From Zarea fungicola (lineage: Eukaryota; Ascomycota; Sordariomycetes; Hypocreales; Cordycipitaceae), in contig FWCC01000043.1 of assembly GCA_900169235.1 (NCBI GenBank), positions 332,950-396,949 of the forward strand: a stretch of DNA of 64,000 bases, given 5' to 3'. A program made the translations under genes and the position numbers. Below, one piece after another: positions 1-11,791 of the stretch. The notes beneath the pieces are model-generated. The model saw nothing but the letters and a program-made list of their open reading frames with translations. It searched no databases and was not told the origin of the DNA. Within the stretch, counting starts at the first letter, position 1; each line of letters starts with the position of its first letter.

Positions 1-905
1 TGATCTATGGAGCTTTCGGCCCTGGAACTAGCGAGTCAAGAAGAGCATTTCGACGCTGAAACGACTCTCACTGTCTGGCTGGCATTACGTAGCTGCTCGC
101 GTGGTTACTGGGTTTACGCAGCAAATTTGGCGACACACGAGGATTGCCGTCGAGCATTCAACTTCCCAATCGCTTCCGTGTGACCTCAAACATAGAAAAA
201 AGCGTACGTTCTCGTATTGAAGTAACGGCTATTCGGCTCTGTAGTGCCTTTCAGTCCACTCATAAATGGTCATCATGTTCCATGCCATTGCTACCTGCCC
301 AATGCAGTAAGTCCACATCAGGCGCTGGCGTTTACTGGATAGCCAGCCCGAACACACCGCAGGCAGCAATCTAGCAGGAAGATTAATTATTACATGATGA
401 AGTGTATAATCCTGGAAGGCATTTCTAAGAGTAGTATTTATCCAAGATGTTCAACACTCGAGGTGGCTGATCTTCTGTTGGTCACAAGAACTACACGAGG
501 ACAGCATACCTCCCCACAGAATGACCACAACTGTGTGCTTGTTTGAACCGACGTAGAGATGTCGCTGAAATGAGGCAAGATACTTCGGGATGTATTGATG
601 TGGCAGACTAGATCGACCCTATCATGGCACACCTGCGAACTTTGGGACATTTGAAGTTGTCGCCGGCGTCGCGAGGAGTGAGTGTATACTTGACTATTCC
701 AAGTCCCCTTGCGGTTTCTTGTCCAAATGACATCTAGCATGGGCGGTGGCGCGTGCCAAGCCTCGCGGCCGGTGCATCGCGTCCTCGCAGATCGGTATTC
801 GTCGATGTGGCGTTGACGAGCCGCCAGAATGATAGCTCTTGCCATTCCAGATGCATTTTCTGGGATACTAAGCAATGCCAGGCATTGTTCCCATATGCAC
901 CATGG
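1..905. other. Window edge, no supported gene
   Basis: I see no gene I can support here. The longest open frame (438-875, minus, 145 codons) has no recognisable motif, no hydrophobic or low-complexity signature, and ends in ordinary intergenic sequence. This stretch is downstream of the ferroportin-like gene, so it may hold its 3' UTR and part of a neighbour cut by the window. Confidence 0.4.
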
Positions 906-2565
906 CTACTGCGCCTCGACTTTCAGACATGCCGGCGGGTGGAATAAGTGTCCCCTTCGGCGCCGGACAAAAAATGCGTAGTGTGCTCCCGCGGCATATA
1001 CTGCCGCAATGCTGGCAACAAGCGGCCACTTGAACTCCGCGGGGCGAGAAAATACAATTGTAATGGCAAAGGAAAGCAACTCAAACATATTCTGGAAAGA
1101 CGCCTCGACACTCGAAAATGCCCCTCTATTGCCGTCTTTAACTTCCTAAAAGAGGTTAGTTATGAGTCGGTGTAAGGATGAAACAGTTGCCAGCAGACCT
1201 CTTGAATAATCGTCTGTGCACACAAGTCGTATCCCCATAGCCCCAGTCGGCTCAGAGCAATGCAGACAATCAGACCGGCGATGGACTCCATTTTATGATT
1301 TGCCTCGGCGCCAAAACCATCACGCAGGAAGAGGCCTAATCCGAGAGTGAGGGAGATCATCTGCCAGCTAAGGCTCCAGATGCCGCCACGGATCGGGCCC
1401 ATGTACTTCATCAGTCGCGGTGCAGCCCATGTTGCACTGAGTTCAATAATGGTACTTCCTGTCCTTGCTACGCCAACATGCCATGGCTTGTAACCGACGG
1501 ATATGAGAAATGTGATAAATTGTCCGGAAAAGGACAGTACAGTAAGATAGAGTAAAGAGAGTGAAAAGGATGGAAGAAATGCTGGATGGCGAAAATATTC
1601 CGCAAAAGAGGAGACAGGCACAATAACAAGAACAAGTTCTTTGAGTCGAGATGCCAACGATGTCGAAGTCGACACCGCAGGGTCGAAGCTCTCGAACTGG
1701 GTGTCGCGCAAAGCTGGTATGTTGTTGTAGACCTGAATGTGTGAGTAATGATTCAAGTCTCGCGATAGCCAGGACCATGACATACATTTCCAATACAGAC
1801 ATATTCAAAAACAGCTGAGAATACATTCATGCCAAGAGCGGCGCCAATTGCAGCTCGAGTTGAGATGGTCATGATAAGAGACGCGGCCAGCGGGCCAAGA
1901 AGTTTGCATAGTAAATCGATCCGTCGCATGCGAGCATTTACGGCTTTCGTCTCTGTCAGCATTTACGGCTTTCGTCTCTGTCAGCAATAGCCATGAACCG
2001 CGCAGGCGGTAGCTCGCTTACCTCGCCGCCAGTTATTGTCGCCCTCGGTCATGACAACGACCCAGTCCCGCTCAACTGCAATTATGTTTGCCATTGCCGA
2101 TACCTTCTCGATGCCTGCCAGTATGCAAAGCAGTGCTAGAAGGGCGGCGGTATAAGACGCTGTCATGTGGTCGAGTCGCAGCTCCAGCAACCACAAAATT
2201 CCACAGCTTGCGGCAACGGGTATACGCTGACCGATAATTGAGGTACGGACTACACTGAGTCGATTGCTTTGGTCAATCCATGATCCGACTGGATGGGCAA
2301 GGGCAATGGCTGAGGCGCTTCGGACAAAGGCGTAGACTGACATGGGCAACAAGGTGTTTGGGAAGAGGTCTGCGAGGAACAAGACGGCAGCGAATTCAAA
2401 GACTCGTGAGTTCCAGGTTGACAAAGTATGGGAGGTGTAGAGCTGGGATTCAAGTTTCATCCTATGCCGCTCGACAAGTTCCGGTGTTGAACCCGATGGC
2501 TCTGGGCTTGGATGGCCCAGGAGCGGTTCGGCTGTGAGAGATTGGCTTAGAGTGCCCGACTCCAT
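906..2565 (-). CDS. Ferroportin1 (SLC40)-like iron transporter
   Basis: A polytopic membrane protein of the ferroportin/SLC40 family, which exports ferrous iron or other divalent metals. Four exons give 494 residues: 2565-2022, 1952-1786, 1732-1199 and 1145-906. The introns are 1953-2021, 1733-1785 and 1146-1198, all GT-AG. Family landmarks are LYTSHTLSTWNSRVFEF near residue 42 (start of TM1), the LLPMSVYAFVRS segment, the RMRRIDLLCKLLGPLAAS stretch that opens exon 2, WAAPRLMKYMGP, and GLWGYDLCAQTIIQEE crossing the last junction, followed by RGAFSSVEASFQN. The tail FFVRRRRGHLFH is basic and cytosolic in style. The start is the first ATG of an open frame and is followed by a soluble leader of about 40 residues. 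The acceptor of intron 1 lies in a 25-bp tandem duplication; only the downstream copy keeps frame. Family assignment is secure; substrate and membrane location are inferred. Confidence 0.9.
1934..1983. repeat. 25-bp perfect tandem duplication over a splice acceptor
   Basis: Two identical 25-bp units (1934-1958 and 1959-1983) lie across the 3' end of intron 1 of the ferroportin-like gene. Each copy carries the same TGACAG acceptor. Use of the acceptor ending at 1953 keeps the reading frame (ETKAVNARMRRID); use of the other, ending at 1978, shifts frame and runs to a stop in exon 2. Confidence 0.95.
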
Positions 2566-4779
2566 CTTTGAAAACGTTTGGAAGAGGTTTTTACATTGGT
2601 GCTGTATACTAGATTTCGTACCGAGTTTTCTGGCGCAAGACGTAGGACTGCTTTGTATTTATTTGCGGTCAATGAATCGAGCAACAGGCGGTGCAAAATG
2701 GTTCGAGACGGAGAGCATGTAGCCTGCCAGCAATTCGCAGATTGTTTGGGGGGTGGTAATTAGCGCATCGAGGCTCTAAATCAAGCCATCAGGACAGTCT
2801 CCAGAAGAGCAATGGCGCGGATGCCTGCTGAAATTGCAAGACGCATGCTAACCAGCAAGTCGAGTTATTCGAGGCTTTCCAGTGAATTTGCGCGAATAAA
2901 ACGGCGGTAGCGCAATAGCCAACGGCTTTGATGTTGGCGCAATGCACAAGCTAGAAGCCACACCAGCACAACGCAGGGGATGTGCACAGATCGGATTTGT
3001 CAACATGCGATGTCCTTTTACAGGGAAGAGCTTAATTGATTATCCGTAGAGGGAAATTGTTTTGTCGATTATTCAGTCCTGGCTCACGGTTGCGGAGAGA
3101 TGTTTTAAATCCATGGCTACTGGTCGATATTATCAGCGCGATAATCTTTCATGAAATAAGACTCGAGCGTTGACAACCAAAGGTTCACGTTTGCATCATT
3201 GACAAGTCTTGATTGGCCTGAATTAAGATACAAGCTGCGAGGGAAAGCCTTTTTTTCAGCTGGTTAACGAGCCACTCAGGCTGCTAGAGGTCACAGATCA
3301 GCGAGGCATGAGAGTTTGTTGCAAGGGTACGCCGCCGCCACAGCGCGTACTAGTGAGGATTAGTCTCCGCGTCGGATGCAAACCATCCACTAAGCTTGGC
3401 ATCACTGGTCCAGATAGACCTGGGCGAGCGTAAACTAGCGAATCGACGAGGTGACATGATCCTGGCCACTGTCACAGCTGGTGATTAGTTGGTGCAGTAG
3501 ACTGAATAGTGTCATTGGCATCCGCCAAACGATGGAGTTTACTGTGATAGTCGGGCAGATGGCGGACGGATGTGGTGACACTGAATAACGTTAGCTGTAG
3601 CTGCCAGTAGTAGTTGCACAAACGGTCACAGTGGCACCAAGGTTGAGGAGAGTCTACTGGTGGGCTTTGGGCGTTTGGCATTTGGCGTTTGGCATTTGGC
3701 GTTTTGGCGTTTGCAAAAAGTTGCCATCAGCCAACAATCGAGATGAAACCTGACAGCACCGTCATGTAGCAGACGGCCTGCACCGTAACTTAGTACGAAA
3801 CGTGTTTCCGTCGCAGGAGGCGCTCCGTGTCGGGGATGATGGAGTGGGAGACCGGACGGTGGCACGGAGCACATTAGTATGGAACAAGTGAAGAAGGCGG
3901 AGGAACAGTTTGGCTTTGAGCCTGGAAGAGAAGAGTGGCACAGAAGAGCGCTAATTGGGTGCCATGACTGCTTGAACCCCACTGAAGCAGAACTAGCCCG
4001 GCCGTCCGCATCTTTGATGGAAAGAAGAACAATGAGATAGCGGAGTAGCTAGGTCTTTCAGGGGGGGCCTGCACGGTGACGGGTGCTCTGGCCGGGCTTG
4101 CAAGCCTACAAAGCCTGGAACAGCCATCAGTTCACATTGTCTGTTCACATGCGCAGTGACGATAGTGGATGTCGATTCAGTGGGCATTTAGAGTGCCAAG
4201 TGCCTAGCCTTGTCAGGCTGCCATCACTGTCATCACTGTAATGGCTGGGCCAGCTGCTCCGCCAGTGCTCTAAAACCCCCAGGCCGAACCATCTTCTTGC
4301 CCTTCCAGCTTCCAGCCACGCTAAAAACCACCACCAGCCTCACACTCCATCCACCCTCTGCCTCCTCCGAAGCGGCTCAATTCTCAATCTCCTCCCACTT
4401 CCTCGTCAACTTGCTTCTCACCTCTTGGTCGCAGCCTCGAAAAACCCACTCGTCGTGCGCCTGTTGCCGTCTTCGCATTCAACTATCGCTCACCCCGGAC
4501 TTGCTGCTTCATATCGCTCAACTGTCCAGCCGTTTTGTCTTTGGCCCTCCTACCGCCAGCCCGTCAAAGCACGCTTGCGAGCTACTTTTTCAAAAATCCC
4601 ACCGCATCATTAAAACCACACCACACCACCCCCCCTTTTTGGTCGTCACGAGCAGAGCTGCTCGCTGGATATTCTCGGCGCCCCCAACATCGTTTTCTGA
4701 TCCGAATCCAGCTCTCTAATCACAATTGGAAGCTTCCCGTACCTCATCTTTCGTCCCATTCAGTACCAAGTATTCAAAC
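2566..4779. other. Intergenic: divergent promoters of the ferroportin-like and Rac genes
   Basis: No coding sequence can be supported. It separates two divergently transcribed genes. It contains a 7-bp repeat array at 3671-3713, an AGTGCCAAGTGCC motif at 4192-4204 and a strongly pyrimidine-rich, C-rich leader at about 4270-4740 typical of a long 5' UTR of a highly expressed fungal gene. Confidence 0.6.
3671..3713. repeat. Short tandem array of GCRTTTG units
   Basis: Six consecutive units alternate GCGTTTG and GCATTTG, the fifth having one extra T. It lies about 1.1 kb upstream of the Rac start. No coding role is visible. Confidence 0.9.
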
Positions 4780-5752
4780 ATGGCTCAACCAGGAGTTCAG
4801 TCGCTCAAGGCATATTTCCCCACCCCGAACGGAAGCTATGGCTGCCCGGTTTATCATGTGCTAATGCTAACCCGCGATGCAGTGTGTCGTGACCGGTGAC
4901 GGTGCTGTCGGCAAGGTATGATGACTACTTGCTGATTGTAGCAATGAATCTCTGGCTTGAGCAGCTCGCTAACGGGGCCATAGACATGTCTTCTCATCTC
5001 ATACACCACGAACGCCTTCCCCGGTGAATACATCCCGACAGTGTACGTGCCAAGCTCAGACTACGCGCTTGTTCATTCTACCGGGACCTATACTAATGCG
5101 CATCCTTTCTCTAGATTCGACAACTACACTGCCAGTGTTATGGTCGACGGCAAGCCCATCAGCCTGGGACTTTGGGACACGGCTGGTCAGGAGGATTACG
5201 AGCGACTACGCCCGCTGTCCTATCCTCAGACCGATGTCTTCCTCATCTGCTTCTCCGTAGTCAGCCCCCCGTCGTTTGACAACGTCCGCGCCAAGGTACG
5301 CATGCATGCACGCACGCACGAACAGCCAAATGCTCCAGCAGGTGGCGCAGTGACTAACGAATCCGAGTAGTGGTATCCCGAAATCGATCACCACGCGCCC
5401 AATATTCCCATCATCCTCGTCGGCACAAAGCTCGATCTCCGCGATGACGCCTCGACCCTCGAATCCCTGCGACAGAAGCGCATGGAACCCGTTTCTTATG
5501 AGCAAGCCCTTGTCTGTGCCAAGGAAATTAAGGCTTACAAGTACCTCGAGTGCTCTGCTCTCACGCAAAGAAACCTCAAGAGCGTCTTTGACGAAGCTAT
5601 TCGGTGAGAAGCCCCTCACATGGCCTTTACATGGGCATCAGATTTCCTTTTTTTTGGCACATTCACGTCTGCTAACACCTCTCTAAAGCGCCGTTCTGAA
5701 CCCGCGACCAATCACTTCCAACAAGAAGAAGAGCAAGTGCTCCATTCTGTAA
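4780..5752 (+). CDS. rac1: Rac-type Rho GTPase
   Basis: Small GTPase that in filamentous fungi controls polarised growth, actin and NADPH oxidase activation at the plasma membrane. Six exons (4780-4809, 4883-4915, 4984-5042, 5115-5295, 5371-5603, 5689-5752) give 199 residues. Visible motifs are the P-loop GDGAVGKT (split by intron 2), switch I YIPTVFDNYT (split by intron 3), [17 protein letters not shown] (switch II), the Rho-family GTKLDLRDD and ECSALTQ guanine-binding motifs, a polybasic KKKSK and a C-terminal CSIL CAAX box. Leu in the last position predicts geranylgeranylation. [26 protein letters not shown] and the basic tail fit Rac better than Cdc42. Intron 1 starts with GC rather than GT (4810-4882), an unusual GC-AG intron, with a CTAAC branch site at 4866-4870. 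The other four introns are GT-AG, 68-85 nt long. Confidence 0.95.
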
Positions 5753-6770
5753 ACGACTGTCCCAACAAATCATGGCCCGTGTTTTTTAATATATGCTGGA
5801 ACCCAACCAAGAACTTCATAATCCGCAACGGTATACGACGCTTATTTCTGCGATTTCTTCGGGCGCTTGGCTGGTCGCCCGGATGCATAATTCAGTGATT
5901 ACTGGAGTCATTGTATTATGGTTTGGGCCTTTGCAAACGAAATTAGAACAAATCTTTCCAGCGAGATACCAGAAAGGCCTCCTCGACTAACTCCCCGCCC
6001 ATTCCGAGGTCTGCCTTAATGACTTTTATTTTCTCCCCTTCTTTGGCGCATTCTATAATCTTGTAGAGGACTTTCGTTTTTTCTTCTCTTTATTACCCTC
6101 TACCACACCTGTTTTGAGTCCTATACAAGTTTATATACAATTTTTCTGTCTTTGCTTTTTGGTTTCATGGTTTCAGATGCAGTTTTCATCATGTTTGTTT
6201 CGTCTTTTTTTTGGCAGGTAGTTTCGGCCAATGTGACGCATGGCATGTGTCTAGCCCCTGGTGCGCACTCTGCTCAGGATTTTCCACATGCACCATAAAT
6301 TGTACCACTGCTGCGAGAAGAGCTTTGGTTTTTTTTTACAAGGGGAAAGATGTCGGTGGATGGCGCTTTCGCGAGCGAGGATAAGCAGATAGTCGTTGTC
6401 ATGTCAATTTTACATTTTTTTTCTCGTTCCTCTGCATCTTTTTCTGCTGCGTACATTTGCTGATACTTCTCTGCTTTGATGTCTTGCAGCAACGGCCATT
6501 ATGTTTTGCTGCGTCATTCCCAGCTTCCCTTGTTTCTGTACATCAAAATGGCATGTGGTTTTTGAAGCCTCCTGTGTACATTGTGCGCCTATCCAAGTGT
6601 TCTAACCAAGGAATAAAAAACTGGAAAGGGAAGTATATATATATCATCGTAACGCCATATGAATACAAAAAAAATCAAGAATGCTTTTCTTTTTTGACCC
6701 CTCCCCGGCCTTCTATGAGTTTCCAAATTAAAAATAGACTGTTCTCTCACTGGTCGTCAACAGCGGTCTT
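5753..6770. other. Convergent 3' region between Rac and Nop6-like genes
   Basis: No gene is supported. The stretch holds the 3' ends of two convergent genes and is T-rich, with many TTTT runs and several possible polyadenylation sites on each strand. Confidence 0.55.
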
Positions 6771-8066
6771 CTACCGTCCATATCCTCCTCTGCCTCTGCC
6801 ACCACCTCCTCCGCGGCCACGGCCACCCCGTCCACGACCACCGCCACCTCGGCCACCACCACCACCACCACGACGGCCACCACCGTACCCGTTTCTGTTG
6901 TTGTTGTAGTTATCCTCCTCGGGCGCATCGCCGCTGCCCATTTGCGCGCGGCGACTCGGGTGAATCTGCTCGTCCATGTGCTGCTGCTGCTCCTCCACAG
7001 TGCCGTCCGTCTTTCCCGCCGCCTTTTCCTCCTTTTCCTTGTCGATGCGCTTGGCGCGGTTCTCATCTAGCTTGATGTTCTTTTGCATAATCTTTTCCTT
7101 GCGCGAGGAGCTGTTGCCACCGCCTCCGGCACTATTTCCCGAATTACAGGTTAGAATAATCACTTTTTTTTAAAGGCTAATAAAGCAAAAATGGAAGAAG
7201 AAAAGGGGCGGATCAAAGATGGAGAGACTGAGAGAGGAGCATGAAAGGGAGAGGAAGTTTACTTACGAAAGCTCAACATTAATCTTTCGAGGCGCCGACT
7301 TGCCATCGTTGAACTCGCTGTGATGAAAGCGATCCAGACATGTGCGCTGCGTCCATACATTGGCAAACTCGACAAACGCAATGCCCTTGCACGTATTCTT
7401 GGTGTCGCCCTTGTTGGTCAGGCACCGCACCGCAATGGGCGACAGCGACGCGAAATGCGCCGAAATGGTCGCCGCCGTCGCCGTAAAGGGCAGGTTGCCC
7501 ACAAAGACAATGTGGCGCGAGGCCTTTTCGGGCTTCCCCGAGGCGGCAGTCTCGTCAGCCTCACCATTGGCATTCTCCTCCTCGTCCACGTCCAGGTCAA
7601 TGCCGTTGCTAGCGCCGTTGGGGATGGCATCCTCCTGCGCAATGGTGGCAGTGGCAGTCTCATCCGAGCCGGTGGTGGCGGCCTTTTTTTCCTTTTTGGA
7701 CTTTTTATTGAGCGTCTCGCTAGAGTCCTCGGATTGCTTCTTGTCCTTCTTGCTCTTCTTTTCCTTCTTCTCTTTCTTCTCTACCTTTTCGACAGTAGCG
7801 GCGGCGTCGTCACCATTGACATCCGAATCGTCCTCCCCGGGGAGATCCTGGAGATCCTTGCGCTTGTCCTTCTTCTCCTTGCGTGTCTCCGGCTCGTTGC
7901 TCTTCTTCTTCTTCTTCTTGTCCTTCTTGTCTTTCTTGCCGCTGTCCGCTACATCGTCCTCGCCGCTCCGCTTGCGCTTTTTGGTAGGAGGGGTCGCATT
8001 GTCGTGAAGCTCGGCAGGCTTGTCGTCTGCAGCGGTGACCGCTTCTTGCGCGCGTTTGCTCTTCAT
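6771..8066 (-). CDS. NOP6: Nop6-like nucleolar RRM protein, RGG tail
   Basis: Predicted nucleolar RNA-binding protein of the yeast Nop6 type, which assists early assembly of the small ribosomal subunit. Two exons, 8066-7267 and 7131-6771, with one GT-AG intron of 135 nt, give 386 residues. Residues 1 to about 185 are a charged, Lys-rich and acidic low-complexity region with nuclear-localisation-like clusters such as PTKKRKR. A single RRM follows at about 187-265: RNP2 is HIVFVGNLPF and RNP1 is KGIAFVEFA. The signature KINVELSAGGGG crosses the intron, after which come K/R-rich QKNIKLDENRAKR and an extreme RGG tail. The INVEL-AGGGG-LDENR block after a single RRM is what I use to call Nop6. The intron position in the glycine-rich linker and the in-frame join support the model. 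The Gly/Arg tail is longer than I would expect in yeast. Confidence 0.85.
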
Positions 8067-8828
8067 ATTATGTGGTAGTGAAAGAAATGTGCTTAAAAAT
8101 ATGCAAGATTGGAAGAAACTGGACTTTCTGTCGCAGTGTAGACCAGCAAATTGGACTAGGAAGTTTTTCCTCTTCAGTTTTCAAAATTTTAGCGGGCCCG
8201 TCCCGATTGATGCTAGTGCCATTTTGAGTATGATGCTGACATAACACTGGTACTATCAGAGTATCTGGGTACTCTCTTTTAATTTCTTCTCTGCTTCCTT
8301 TTTGTGAACTGGTTTTAATTATTAAAAGTATACGAAAAGGCTTTTGCAAAACGTAGAAGATTTGGCGAGTTGAAATCTGATTCGTTGTTACGAAAAGGCC
8401 ATGGTGACTCCGACCAGCTTCTCACCGCAAACTCAAGAAACCTAACCACGCTTGAACCCAATGGGGAAAAAAAAAATGATTTATCGAATCAGACCTGTCA
8501 TTAGCGAATAATTCTCAGTCGATTGTATTTCCATAGAAATCACGACTATCTGGTCACCTCTTATTACTTACAGCTTAAACGACCGAGTTACCCTACATGA
8601 CACCTGGACCCGACGCAATCATTAAAATCAACTCCTTTATTACTACCAAGTCTAATATGGCCATCAGCCAGTTTATAAGTTTCTGCTTCGAATTTAAGAA
8701 CCATAATAAAGTGGCATCGGTCGCCTGTAATCCCATGTGCCATCAACATAACCATACTATAACATCACATCGTAGTCTTTGCTCAGCCTTCCTAGCCCAA
8801 TTCCTCTCCTGCTGCCCAACCGGCATCA
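8067..8828. other. Intergenic: Nop6-like promoter and 3' end of the CFEM-like gene
   Basis: No gene is supported. The first half is the upstream region of the minus-strand Nop6-like gene and the second half the 3' region of the next minus-strand gene. It is A/T rich. Confidence 0.5.
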
Positions 8829-11349
8829 TCACTGGTAGGACAAGAAACTCAACAGAATGCAGAAAGCAATAGTCAAGTAGATAGATCCTACCATGCGTGT
8901 AGCCGATGAAACAAGCACCGGTAAAATCGCTGTCGGCATCACGGTCTCCACTGCTTCCTCTCTACTCGTAACGTTTGATGCGGCGACGACTGATGTTAAA
9001 GTCTGATTATTGGGAGTGAATGCGGGTATTGTGATGTCTTGTTCCTTCAGTTGCCGTGTCAGACCATCTGATGCCATGCCCATTCGGTATCCATCAACTC
9101 GTGCCTGCAAAAACGCTTGGCTGCCCTCTGCCCGAGGCATTGCCGTTTGCCATGGCGATTGTTCCGATACCGTCAAGACGGACGTCTCAAGGTTGCCATC
9201 AGAATCTGGCTCAATGATTGTGACAAAGAGAATAGGTGGTCCACCAATAGGCAGCATCTGGGTCGTAATTGGTGGTCGGCTTATCCAGACCGAGGAGCTC
9301 TTCGACGGAGGCGAAGGTAGTGGCACGGTTTCAATGCCCGGAATTTGACTTTTGCTCCCACTGCTCGCTGTAATTCCCACTTGATTACCAGGGACAGATG
9401 AGAGAGGTGAGACTGTACCACTTGGATACTCTTCCCCTATGAAGCTAGGAGACGGCCCCTGGCTTGCCGCTGACTCGTCAGAACTGCTCGCGTGCGTCTT
9501 GCTTGCGGCCTCAGAGTGGTATCCGTATGATGGTACCGAGTTTGTGGTTGTGGAAGATGTAATCGACGATATAGCTGAGCTTTCTGTGCTCAATGCAGAT
9601 GAACTGGAAGTAGTAGCTGCAAAGCTGGATCGGGGTGTTTGAGAGCCGGCTTTGACAGTTGCAACCTCACTGTATTGGGGAGGCGCTTTAGCATATGAAG
9701 GGAGCTTCACTGGTGTAAATGTGTCATAAGCTTGTGGTAGCTCATTCGTTGTATATGCGGCTAGTTCAGGCGTAGGCCGAGAGGACGAGAGTAAAGAGGT
9801 TACAATTGGCGTCTTCGCAGACGAGGAGCTGCACGAAGATTTGCTTGATATATAAGAGGTTTCACACGCGCTCGTCTCACCCGTTGTGCTGCTAAACGAC
9901 AATGTTGTAGATGCTGAAGTAGGTGAAGAGATGGCTGATGTGGTCAAGCTGGTTGATGAATGCGTCGATGAAGTGATCGACAGATCACTTACTGAACTGC
10001 TCGATGTCGTAGTCAATACACCAACTAGACTAGAGGATAATGTATCACAACTTGAACTGGCACTCATGGCAGCCGTGCTGTCAGGCAAAGTCGACGTCGT
10101 GACCGTGGTGTTGGAGAATAAGGACAGAGAGTGAGTTGGCAGCTTGGGGACGTGTATATTTCCCTCATACGAGCTTTCGACAGAATTTGAGCAAGGCGAC
10201 GTAGTCGAGAAAGTATGTGATGTAGGAGTAGGAGCGGTAAGTGGTGTATCGCATGTCGTATCCTCCGACTTAGAAACAGTGCTTTTTGCCGTTGCTGTAG
10301 TCGTAGTTGTAGTCGTGGGGGATGAAGTATTCGTCATGACTGACATCTCAATCACAGAAGAAGTCTCACAAGGCGATACAGTGGTACTCTGTACTGTTGT
10401 ACTGGTCGAAGTTTTTTGCGTAAAAGCTTGCGCAGTGGATTCGCAAGCGCTAGAATGCAATGTTGTCGAACTTGTTGTTGAGCATCCACATTTAGAAGTG
10501 CTTGAAGTAGTTGTTTGAGCTGAATGAGAGGTCTTCATTGTCGTTGAACAATCACCGGCATGGTCTTGCAGCCCAGCAGAAGGCTGTCCTTCTTGCCGAG
10601 TCTGGTGTGTAGAAAGGGCCGCATCTGGTGGATCCAACGGTCCTTCGCTGGGTAGCGCTGGACGACCCTGAAGCTGGGTCATTGTTGGCCCGGTAGAGGT
10701 CAGTGAGCTTTCCAAATCATTATGAGAGTCTGACAGCCCATCTGGAAAACCAGAAATATGGGGAATATGAGTTGCAAAAGTAGGAGGAGATGACAGAGAA
10801 ACAGTCACTACACCATCGGAGCCAGCATTGCAGTTGAGAGCCAGTGTAAACCTGTGGTCAATGACAAAGTTATGAACATTCTCAGTCTCTGATTGAGAGG
10901 CCGAAACATCAGGTATTTGAGATATCTGACGCCCAGAAAGCTTGCCTTGTTGAATCTCGACAGGCAGCAGGGGACTAATAACTGCCCCTTGTCCGGAACA
11001 GGATAGGATGGCACTTGCAAGTGCAGGGCCGTAATACCGTGGTTGACACGACCCGAATATGCAAAGAAACAACGACTATACAGGTTAGTTTTGGTTCAGA
11101 TGTAGGTTGTGACAGGAAGAGGCATACTCTTTGCCGAGCCACGTCGCTACATATGTTTGTTAAGTCGGTAGTTGAATACTCTTGCATAAGGGACTGTGTA
11201 CAGTCTCGGGCGCATTCTAGACGGAAAAATGTCAGCCGAAGAAGAGAGATGTAGATGCATGGTAGCTGACCTTGAGAGTTGGAAGCGGGAGCTTGGCCGC
11301 ATTGTCCCAGCTAAGGTAGTAGGGCGGCGAAAATTGATGCTTGCTTCAT
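8829..11349 (-). pseudogene. CFEM-like Ser/Thr-rich surface protein with in-frame TAG at codon 13
   Basis: Three exons fit together: 11349-11271, 11216-11128 and 11075-8829, with GT-AG introns of 54 and 52 nt. Joined, they form one frame of 804 codons plus the final stop, broken only by TAG at 11313-11311 (codon 13), inside a hydrophobic leader that begins MKQASIFAALLP. After the stop come LGQCGQAPASNSQ and a Cys pattern CARDC-(16)-C-(12)-C-(4)-C-(16)-C resembling a CFEM domain. Then about 640 residues of Ser/Thr-rich mucin-like sequence follow, and a C-terminal hydrophobic segment (MVGSIYLTIAFCILLSFL) suiting a GPI signal or membrane anchor. Frame agreement across both introns argues that the whole locus is one gene. 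The TAG is either a true nonsense mutation, a readthrough site, or a 3' splice site (CTACTACCTTAG) for an upstream exon I cannot find. If translation instead starts at the next in-frame ATG (11187), the product lacks a signal peptide. Confidence 0.6.
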
Positions 11350-11791
11350 CGTTCCCTTGGCGGAGTCTAACGAATGCCAGTGGCGAGTAGTGTTGTGTGC
11401 TAAGTTGATTGAATGCGGGATCCAAAAAAGAGAAAAAAAGCTGGCGTCCAAAAAAAGGTAGTGCTGCTCGATGACAAGTTTGTTGAACGGTGATGTTGAG
11501 AGGGGAAGAAAACATATCAACAAGAGGAAGACTGCAGGGCAGGAAAGTGGCCGGTGGCAATTGGCGGGCGAGGAAGGCAGCGGCGGACAGAACAAAGAGA
11601 CGCGGGCAGGTGATACGCAAACTTAACAAATTGCAGGACAACGCCGTTAGCAATAACGAAATTCGCTAATGAACAAGAGAAACACGGAGGGGTTGAAGCA
11701 AGGTGTTTCGCGAGACGAGAGAAAGTAGCTGCATATCAACGACTCTTGATTTTGTATCCAATACATGTTGGCAGAGAGCGGGTATATAAGC

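Noticed and set aside
438..875. 145-codon minus-strand frame near the window edge
   Set aside because: There is no motif, hydrophobic pattern or splice structure; it could be chance or part of a truncated neighbour.
3626..3982. 118-codon minus-strand frame upstream of the Rac gene
   Set aside because: It crosses a simple repeat (3671-3713), is Cys/Pro/His-rich in a random way and has no motif.
6728..7066. Arg-rich frame overlapping the Nop6-like tail
   Set aside because: It is another frame of the Gly/Arg repeat region of the Nop6-like exon.
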